Assembly (NCBI GenBank): GCA_015231955.1
Contig: JADGAN010000004.1
Span: 1 to 64,000, forward strand
Length of the DNA: 64,000 nucleotides
Direction: 5' to 3'
Origin: Oligoflexia bacterium
Lineage (GTDB): Bacteria; Bdellovibrionota; Bacteriovoracia; Bacteriovoracales; Bacteriovoracaceae
Position numbers and translations under genes: made by a program. Every line of letters starts with the position of its first letter. Positions within the stretch are counted from its first letter, which is position 1. Of the stretch, positions 58,522 through 64,000 are shown piece by piece. The notes under the pieces are model-generated. The model was not told the DNA's origin, did not search any database, and was given only the letters and a program-made list of their open reading frames with translations.

Positions 58522-58569
58522 CAAGGCACCGGCGATTTTCAATTTTTAATCACCACCATCCAACAGTAA
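58522..58569 (+). pseudogene. Relic of an exbD 3' end
   Basis: Codons GGC GAT TTT CAA TTT TTA ATC and onward read GDFQFLITTIQQ and stop, against GDFQFLVTTIQQ in the intact gene. Substitutions are synonymous (GAC/GAT, TTC/TTT) or conservative (GTC/ATC), so this was once coding. The upstream part (CACAAGGCACC) has lost or gained a few bases against CACCAAGGCCGGCCAC. The remainder of the second copy is gone. Confidence 0.75.
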
Positions 58570-58620
58570 ACAAAAAAGCATCGTGCGCTTATGTATGATT
58601 TAGTATGACGATGAGTGTGG

Positions 58621-60147
58621 TTAGTAGCTGTAGGTGGTGATGGTTGAGGAGTCTGTGTAACCCTTGTTGTTGGTGAAAGTCAGGGTGGTTGGGCCGCTTC
58701 CAGAGGATTGCTGATAGTAGAAAGTTACTGAGCTTTCGTTTATTGGGAAGCTGATATTGCCATCAGGCATGCTACTGGTGCAACCGGAGTTAAAAAAGAA
58801 GCTTCCACTTCCAGCACCACTACTGGCCACTACTACAATCCCTACTGGATAGACGGCCATCACTGCACTATTGCCAGCATCTGCCAAAGTTATTGTGTAC
58901 CCAAGGCAAGCTCCATGTGTTCCAGTTGCAGGGCCCGTGATATTAAGCTTAGAAGGGATTCCTGTAACGTTCACACTAGAGGTGGCGCTGATAAGAGTGG
59001 TCATCGCTGCCGTGAGCACGACGCTTGCATCACTACTACTCTTTTTGAAATAGAATTGCGTACTGCTATTTCCACTTGTAACTATTTTTTGTGTGATGGC
59101 AGTACTACTACTGCAAGTAGCATCGCTATAAAATCCTCCATCTTGAGTTCCACTATAGCTTAAAGAGACAACTGAATCTTGGGCCACATTGATAAAAACA
59201 GAAATGGAGTCTTGTACACTGACGGTATATGGCCCAAGGCAACTGCCATAGCTTCCAAGAGAGCTTCCCGTGAGGTTTAGTTTGTAGGCGACTCCTGGTT
59301 GAGGGGCGGAGTGGTGAGCAAGAAAAATATCGGTGTAGTGAGTACCGGCCAATACTAAAGCATTATTGGCCCCATTGATAAGGCCCGATGAAAAATCGAA
59401 GTCTGATACCCAGGGGAACATTCCGGAACAGTCTGAGGATTCGTAGGCCCTAACTCTCATGCCAAAACGGTGAGTGCCACTTTTACCAATAGGAACTTTT
59501 ACCAGAGTTGTCGTATCGGAAACTGTTCCGCTAGATCCGCTCAAGCAAAGACTCTCTATCGCTGGAGTATAGGGCATGGAGATGGAGGAGGGATCGCTCA
59601 CCGGATACCCGAGAACTTGAATTTTATAAGAGCCAGAGGATCCCTTGTAGAAAGCACCATCACAATTTCCATCGGCGGCCACTCCACTAATACTTTTACA
59701 AGTAATTAGTCTTAGTGGTTTAAACTCCCCTCCCCTTAAAAAGCTGGCCGGTGCAAACTCTTCATGATTGCAATTTGCAGAGGAGGCACTGATAGCGACC
59801 GACTCATCAACTGCTTGAAGGTAGGCAGCACCCATTCCACAGCGAACGGTACCAAGAAGAGAGGCAGCATCCCACCCTACCACTGGAAAAAGCCAACTGC
59901 CTGTACTGAGTACGATCGATTCTGGGCCTGAGTCATTATTGTAAAGAATAGAGAAGCTCTCTCCCTTTATTCCACCCTCTCCCCATATCGCAATCCCACC
60001 CGGAAAGGAGGGATGGAGCGCTTTAGAGGAATCAGAGGAGGCAAAATGCACATTACTATAATTACCATTATCATTCTTAAAATTTTCACTACACGCTAAC
60101 AGCATCATGAAAAATGAAAACGTACCTAAAAAAAGCAATACTCTCAT
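58621..60147 (-). CDS. Large surface lipoprotein with Ig-like repeats
   Basis: The protein is 508 aa. Signal peptide with lipobox LLACSE; then Ser/Gly-rich beta segments and many Cys. From about residue 290 two Big/Ig-like repeats of about 105 aa start LNLTGSSLGSYGSCLGPY and LNITGPATGTHGACLGY. Each contains a V-x-L/V-S and a Cys pair (YSDATCSSST, FNSGCTSS). It is likely outer-surface exposed. It starts opposite oleC across a 179-base divergent region (60148-60326). Confidence 0.7.
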   Translation of the reverse strand: MRVLLFLGTFSFFMMLLACSENFKNDNGNYSNVHFASSDSSKALHPSFPGGIAIWGEGGIKGESFSILYNNDSGPESIVLSTGSWLFPVVGWDAASLLGTVRCGMGAAYLQAVDESVAISASSANCNHEEFAPASFLRGGEFKPLRLITCKSISGVAADGNCDGAFYKGSSGSYKIQVLGYPVSDPSSISMPYTPAIESLCLSGSSGTVSDTTTLVKVPIGKSGTHRFGMRVRAYESSDCSGMFPWVSDFDFSSGLINGANNALVLAGTHYTDIFLAHHSAPQPGVAYKLNLTGSSLGSYGSCLGPYTVSVQDSISVFINVAQDSVVSLSYSGTQDGGFYSDATCSSSTAITQKIVTSGNSSTQFYFKKSSSDASVVLTAAMTTLISATSSVNVTGIPSKLNITGPATGTHGACLGYTITLADAGNSAVMAVYPVGIVVVASSGAGSGSFFFNSGCTSSMPDGNISFPINESSVTFYYQQSSGSGPTTLTFTNNKGYTDSSTITTYSY

Positions 60148-60326
60148 CTATTCACTTTCCCCTTATTATTTTTTTTGTTACTAAATTTAATGGTATTGAT
60201 CGAATCGTACTCTGTAAAGAAGAGTGCCCGTTCGCACGCGTTCGGCGTTCGAAAGAGAAAAAAGGGAACAAGGGAAAAGTGCTTTTTTTCTTTTCATTTG
60301 ATAAAAAGTGGCCTTTTATAGGCTCT

Positions 60327-62096
60327 ATGAATATTGCCAATAGAATTCGTAACTTTAGTAAAGAGCATCCCCATAAGCTTGCCATCATTTCCGAACTTGA
60401 TGCCGGGAGGGAGCAAACTTTTCAAGAGTTGGAGATGCTCTCCAACAAAATCGCCAAGTACCTCGCGACCCTAGGGATACGCAGGAGTGACAAAGTTGTT
60501 ATCTTTGTGAGGCCACGCCTGCACTTTCCTGCGATCATGTGGGCGCTTTTTAAACTGGGTGCAATTCCTGTGCTCATCGACCCTGGCATGGGAAAAAAAA
60601 ACTTGCTACAAGCGATTCTAGATACTGCTCCAAAGGCAATGATTGCTGAGCCCATCGTTTTTTTGGCAAAAATCTTCTACCCCAAATTCTTTAAAAGCGT
60701 GAGAGAAGTGATCTTAACCAAGGAGAGTTGTTGGGTTACGCTCTTAAGAAAACTCTTCGCCTATACACAAGCACCCCTCCACTTCATTAGCAAAATTGTT
60801 GGCGAACCAGGTAGTGCCACTCCCTTTGAGGTGGCGATCGAAGATCTTGATGCTGATGACTTAAGCGCGATCCTCTTTACCTCTGGAGGAACCGGAGTTC
60901 CCAAAGGGGTAATCTATACCCATGAAATTTTTGAAAAGCAGATCACTGCTTTGGAAACGATGTTCAAGCTCACACCTTCGGATCGCGATCTTCCAGGGTT
61001 TCCGTTTTTTTCTCTGTTTACACTCGCAATGGGCATGAGTGTGGTACTACCAACGCTCGATCCGACAAAACCCTCCAAGGCCAATCCTGCAAGTATCGTA
61101 CGCTCCATCAATCGCTATAAGGCCACCTTTGCCTCGGGCTCGCCCGCTATTTGGGAACGTGTAGCGCTTTACTGCAAAGAGCATAAACTTACGTTACCCT
61201 CACTTCGCTCTCTGGCCATGTTTGGGGCCCCGATTAGACCTGACCTCATTGCCGCTTATAGCGAGATCCTTGTCGCTCCTGGCGCCGATACCTATACCCC
61301 TTATGGGGCCACTGAGGCGCTTCCACTCACCAGTGTGAGTGGCCTTGAAATTCTCACCCAGGGAAAAGAGCGCTGGCGCGCTGGAGAGGGCATCTATCTA
61401 GGAAGGCCACTGGAGCAAGCAGGAGTGCAGATCAAAATTATCGCTATCGATTATGAGATTCATAAAAGTCTTGAAGAGGTCTCTATTCTTCCTGCAAATA
61501 CTAAAGGGGAGATCATCGTCAGTGGTGATATTGTAACTAAAGAGTATTATGGAATGCCAGAGAAAACACTACTCGCAAAGATCCGCGATCATGAACAAAG
61601 ATTGTGGCATCGCATGGGTGATGTGGGTTATCTCGATGAGAGTGGGGCACTCTGGTTTTGTGGCCGCAAAGACCATGTGGTGTTTTCAGATTTAGGGGAG
61701 TTCTATCCTGTCTGTATTGAGGCGATTTTTAATCAACACCCTAAAATCAAGCGAAGTGCACTGATCGGGCTGTGCAATCGCCGCGAAAGCGACTGTCAGC
61801 AGCAGCAGCATGCTCCCAAAAGCACACTTATTCCCGCCATTGTCATTGAACGCCTTGATCAACAAACCTTCTTAAGCGGCGAAGAGCGCTCGCAATTTGA
61901 AAATGAACTCATCTCACTTGGAAGAAAACACCCGCTTGCCAGCACTATAAAATTTTTCTTTTACCACCCCTCTTTTCCGGTGGATATAAGACACAATATC
62001 AAGATCGATCGCCTGGCCTTACAGCATTTTGCCCAGAAAATTTATGAGAAAGAGCATCTTCACTATAGAGAATGTCCTGGAGAAAAGAAACCATGA
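60327..62096 (+). CDS. oleC: OleC-like AMP-dependent synthetase
   Basis: ATG 60327 gives 589 aa (MNIANRIRNFSKEHP) as in other OleC-like proteins; the longer frame from 60114 is implausible because it overlaps the divergent gene. Motifs are FTSGGTGVPKGV (about 184-195), FPFFSLFTLAMGMSVVLP, GSPAIWERVALY, YTPYGATEALPLTS and the hinge DVGYLDESGALWFCGRKD. OleC forms beta-lactones from 2-alkyl-3-hydroxyacids in long-chain olefin synthesis. It is coupled to oleD by an ATGA overlap, but oleA and oleB are not in the window. Confidence 0.75.
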   Translation: MNIANRIRNFSKEHPHKLAIISELDAGREQTFQELEMLSNKIAKYLATLGIRRSDKVVIFVRPRLHFPAIMWALFKLGAIPVLIDPGMGKKNLLQAILDTAPKAMIAEPIVFLAKIFYPKFFKSVREVILTKESCWVTLLRKLFAYTQAPLHFISKIVGEPGSATPFEVAIEDLDADDLSAILFTSGGTGVPKGVIYTHEIFEKQITALETMFKLTPSDRDLPGFPFFSLFTLAMGMSVVLPTLDPTKPSKANPASIVRSINRYKATFASGSPAIWERVALYCKEHKLTLPSLRSLAMFGAPIRPDLIAAYSEILVAPGADTYTPYGATEALPLTSVSGLEILTQGKERWRAGEGIYLGRPLEQAGVQIKIIAIDYEIHKSLEEVSILPANTKGEIIVSGDIVTKEYYGMPEKTLLAKIRDHEQRLWHRMGDVGYLDESGALWFCGRKDHVVFSDLGEFYPVCIEAIFNQHPKIKRSALIGLCNRRESDCQQQQHAPKSTLIPAIVIERLDQQTFLSGEERSQFENELISLGRKHPLASTIKFFFYHPSFPVDIRHNIKIDRLALQHFAQKIYEKEHLHYRECPGEKKP

Positions 62097-63109
62097 TTCG
62101 TGCTTTTATCACTGGCGGAGGAGGATTCCTTGGTCGCCATATCAGCAAAGAACTTTTTGCCTATGCAAGCACACATGAGATTGAAATTTTTAGCTACTCT
62201 CGCTCAAAGCACAGCGATAAAGGTCTTGATCCCAAAGTGGTTCAATTGCAAGGATCGCTTCACGATGCTGCCAAGTTGAGGGCGACGATTGCCTCTATTT
62301 ATCAAAAACAGGGGCCAATCCAAGTGATCTTTCATACGGCCGCACTCACCGATCAATGGGGCAAGTGGGAAGACTTCTACGAGACCAATGTCCAAGGCAC
62401 TAAAACTCTGCTCGCAGTTGCAGCAGAGTTCAAGATTCCATACTTTATCTACTCCAGCTCTCCCAGTGTTGTTTTTGGCAACACCCCTCTTTGCGGTGTG
62501 GATGAGTCGATCCCCTATCCCGATCCCAGCATTCAAAAATCTTTTTATGCTCGCTCTAAGCGCATGGCCGAAGAGCTGGTCTTAGCAGCAAACTCTCCTG
62601 GAAATTTGCGAACCCTTGCCTTACGTCCTCACTTGATCTGGGGCGAAGATGATCCACATATAACCCCTCGTCTCCTACAAAAAGCAAAGGCCAAGAGACT
62701 TAAGGTGATTGGCGATGGAAAAAATTTAGTAAGCGTTACTCATGTGACTAACGCAGCGATGGCACACATTAAGGCCTTTGTTGCACTCTCCTCCAGCGAA
62801 GAGAGTGCCTCTCGTTGTAGCGGCAAGGCCTACTTCATTGCTGATGAAAGGCCAGTGCTTCTCTGGGACTTTATCAATCAAATTTTAAAGGCCAATCAGC
62901 TTAAAGAACTCTCCCTTACAAGAGGAATCCCTTTTAAAATTGCTTATGCTCTTGGCCACCTTTGCGAACTTCTCTTTCGTAATCAAGAACCCCCTTTAAA
63001 TCGGTTCATCGTTATGCAACTAGCACACTCCCACTACTTTAACCTTGAAAATGCTAAACGCGATCTCGGATACCAGGGCAACCGGCACAAAATAGCTACC
63101 CTCCTCTGA
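62093..63109 (+). CDS. oleD: OleD-like NAD(P)-dependent reductase
   Basis: ATG 62093, four-base overlap with oleC and GGAG ten bases upstream (338 aa). Extended SDR: the N-terminal ITGGGGFLG coenzyme motif, HTAALTDQWG, YSSSPSVVFGN, the Y-x-x-x-K catalytic pair in YARSKRMAEE and LRPHLIWGEDDP. These are distinctive of OleD, which reduces 2-alkyl-3-ketoacids to the 3-hydroxyacid that OleC cyclises. A standard 3-beta-HSD-like SDR is the alternative. Confidence 0.75.
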   Translation: MIRAFITGGGGFLGRHISKELFAYASTHEIEIFSYSRSKHSDKGLDPKVVQLQGSLHDAAKLRATIASIYQKQGPIQVIFHTAALTDQWGKWEDFYETNVQGTKTLLAVAAEFKIPYFIYSSSPSVVFGNTPLCGVDESIPYPDPSIQKSFYARSKRMAEELVLAANSPGNLRTLALRPHLIWGEDDPHITPRLLQKAKAKRLKVIGDGKNLVSVTHVTNAAMAHIKAFVALSSSEESASRCSGKAYFIADERPVLLWDFINQILKANQLKELSLTRGIPFKIAYALGHLCELLFRNQEPPLNRFIVMQLAHSHYFNLENAKRDLGYQGNRHKIATLL

Positions 63110-63409
63110 TCAATTTTTTGACAATATCACCCTATTGCCAACCTTTGTTGGCAGTCCATCTTCTCTAATATTAACTTTTTTTTTCCTAAGCTTTTAAAAT
63201 CAGGTCAAGATGGTTTTTTTTAAAAAAAATTCAAGTCCACTTAGAATTTATGCCTTAGAATTGTTTTGAGATTCGAAATAAAAATAGAAATAGAAATAAA
63301 AATAAAAAACGAGGTTCCTTATCTATCTAATATAACAATCCCGAAATTTTTTTGCTGCCTTCAAAAAAAATCCCTATCCCCCCTCTTATCCTGGCAGCAA
63401 AAAAGTTAG
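63110..63409. other. Non-coding stretch
   Basis: No gene seen. TGCCAAC-CTTT-GTTGGCA at about 63136-63153 is a possible weak hairpin after oleD, and 63280-63310 is a low-complexity run of AAATA/AAATAG units. The rest is AT-rich. Confidence 0.5.
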
Positions 63410-63441
63410 GCCCTTTGTGCAAACAAAGGGCTTTTTTTTTT
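63410..63441 (+). terminator. Strong intrinsic terminator
   Basis: Perfect nine-base stem GCCCTTTGT/ACAAAGGGC with a GCAA loop (63410-63431), followed by ten T (63432-63441). It would end plus-strand transcription from oleCD; because A-rich sequence lies on the other side it may also serve the convergent multicopper oxidase gene. Confidence 0.9.
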
Positions 63442-63489
63442 GTCTTTTTCAAAAAATAAAGGGAACTGATAGAACGGAAATGTTTTATG

Positions 63490-63999
63490 CTATGGAAGAA
63501 CTTTATAAGGCCTCATCATATCATTGTCCTCGTGATCAAGGATATGACAATGCCATACATACCCTGGTCCTGTTTTGTAACCAGTGAGTGGATCAAGCTC
63601 TCCTTGCTTGAGAGACGGTGTAAAGGGAAAAAAATTCATTCCTACTCGCGGGGATCTCGGGCCTTGTGCAGGAGCATCGGTAGGGGCCCAACGGATAACA
63701 AACCTTGCCACTTCTCCATGGCCGACTCGAATAGTATCCTTCCATCCATCTTCATTAGCGTCCGGCCCTCTGGGGGCACCCTGAAGATAGGGAGTGACGT
63801 CCAGGTTGCCACTGGGAAAAGAGGGGTCTTTGGGTCTTGGCACTCCAGATTCAGGAATAAAATGTCCACCAGGAAAGGAGGCCTTGTAAGCATTCAGATA
63901 AGAGTCCATATCAAAGCTCTGGCGATTTAAAAGTTGAAACTGCACCAAATGCAAATGAATGGGGTGGGTATCCATCGTGGTGTTAATGATCTCCCACAC
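63490..63999 (-). CDS. Multicopper oxidase, C-terminal part (5' end beyond window)
   Basis: The frame continues past the window end. About 170 residues are visible. HPIHLHLVQFQLL and WHCHILDHEDNDMMRP carry the type 1/type 3 copper ligands (H-x-H and the H-C-H-x-x-x-H-x-x-x-x-M set), as in CotA, bilirubin oxidase and CueO-like enzymes. The VEDN-type end of HEDNDMMRPY suits the CotA-like branch. It oxidises phenolic or metal substrates with O2. It lies next to a strong terminator. Confidence 0.85.
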   Translation of the reverse strand: MWEIINTTMDTHPIHLHLVQFQLLNRQSFDMDSYLNAYKASFPGGHFIPESGVPRPKDPSFPSGNLDVTPYLQGAPRGPDANEDGWKDTIRVGHGEVARFVIRWAPTDAPAQGPRSPRVGMNFFPFTPSLKQGELDPLTGYKTGPGYVWHCHILDHEDNDMMRPYKVLP

Positions 64000-64000
64000 C

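Noticed and set aside
60114-60326. Long N-terminal extension of OleC with a hydrophobic segment
   Set aside because: It overlaps the start of the divergent lipoprotein gene, has no ribosome site, and normal OleC alignment begins at 60327.
63487-63930. Plus-strand frames over the multicopper oxidase
   Set aside because: The minus strand has unmistakable copper-ligand motifs; the plus-strand frames are shadows.

Overview
The window looks like chromosomal DNA of a low-to-moderate GC, diderm bacterium. The best guess is Bdellovibrionota (Bdellovibrio/Bacteriovorax-like) or a related deltaproteobacterial lineage. This rests on many signal-peptide proteins and lipoproteins of unknown family, an Agl-Glt-like motor locus, paired REC/HD-GYP-like proteins sharing a middle domain, and an OleCD-like pair. 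No rRNA, tRNA or CRISPR array was seen. Assignments come from reading motifs; no database search was run.

Layout. 1-1.7 kb is a graveyard: the last codons of an integrase-core (IS481-like) transposase, a beta/YD-repeat-like gene remnant and a strongly hairpinned non-coding stretch that may be an orphan structured RNA. 1.7-4.2 kb is a single gene fusing an XRE helix-turn-helix to an SF1 (UvrD-like) helicase, with its own promoter and possible operator. 4.4-9.6 kb (minus strand) is a tightly overlapped specialised chaperone operon: GrpE-like, Hsp70 with an 11-Asp tract, an unknown 746-aa protein and a J-like protein lacking HPD. 9.8-21.5 kb holds envelope genes (beta-barrel, lipoproteins, two polytopic glycosyltransferase-like proteins, MFS transporter) and a methyltransferase. 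21.5-23.3 kb is a second scar where a frameshifted PAS-protein relic abuts a truncated tyrosine recombinase.

23.3-28.4 kb encodes a REC-HD-GYP-like regulator, a fused ADP-forming acyl-CoA synthetase-like enzyme and a PLP decarboxylase. 28.5-39.2 kb is mostly one minus-strand run: FecR-like secreted protein, Maf, a DUF167/secreted-protein fusion, TatT lipoprotein, DctP/TatP binding protein and two unknown large proteins. No DctQ/DctM membrane components were found. 39.4-45.6 kb is an ileS-led operon (ileS, secreted protein, rarA, TPR protein) behind a near-consensus sigma-70 promoter.

45.8-57.9 kb is the most interesting block. It is a divergent locus with a 1.3-kaa TPR protein and a GYF-domain protein on one side. 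On the other are a REC-HD-GYP-like protein, an OmpL47/Ig-like repeat protein, a small secreted protein, an FHA-TM-TonB-C-terminal protein resembling GltG, a TolQ/ExbB-like protein and two ExbD/TolR-like proteins. Together these look like a compact proton-driven envelope-spanning machine related to the Agl-Glt gliding motor. A 48-bp degenerate copy of the second exbD 3' end sits 0.6 kb downstream, beyond an intervening secreted-protein gene.

58.6-63.1 kb has a large surface lipoprotein and an oleC-oleD-like pair without oleA/oleB. The window ends in the C-terminal third of a multicopper oxidase, next to a strong intrinsic terminator.
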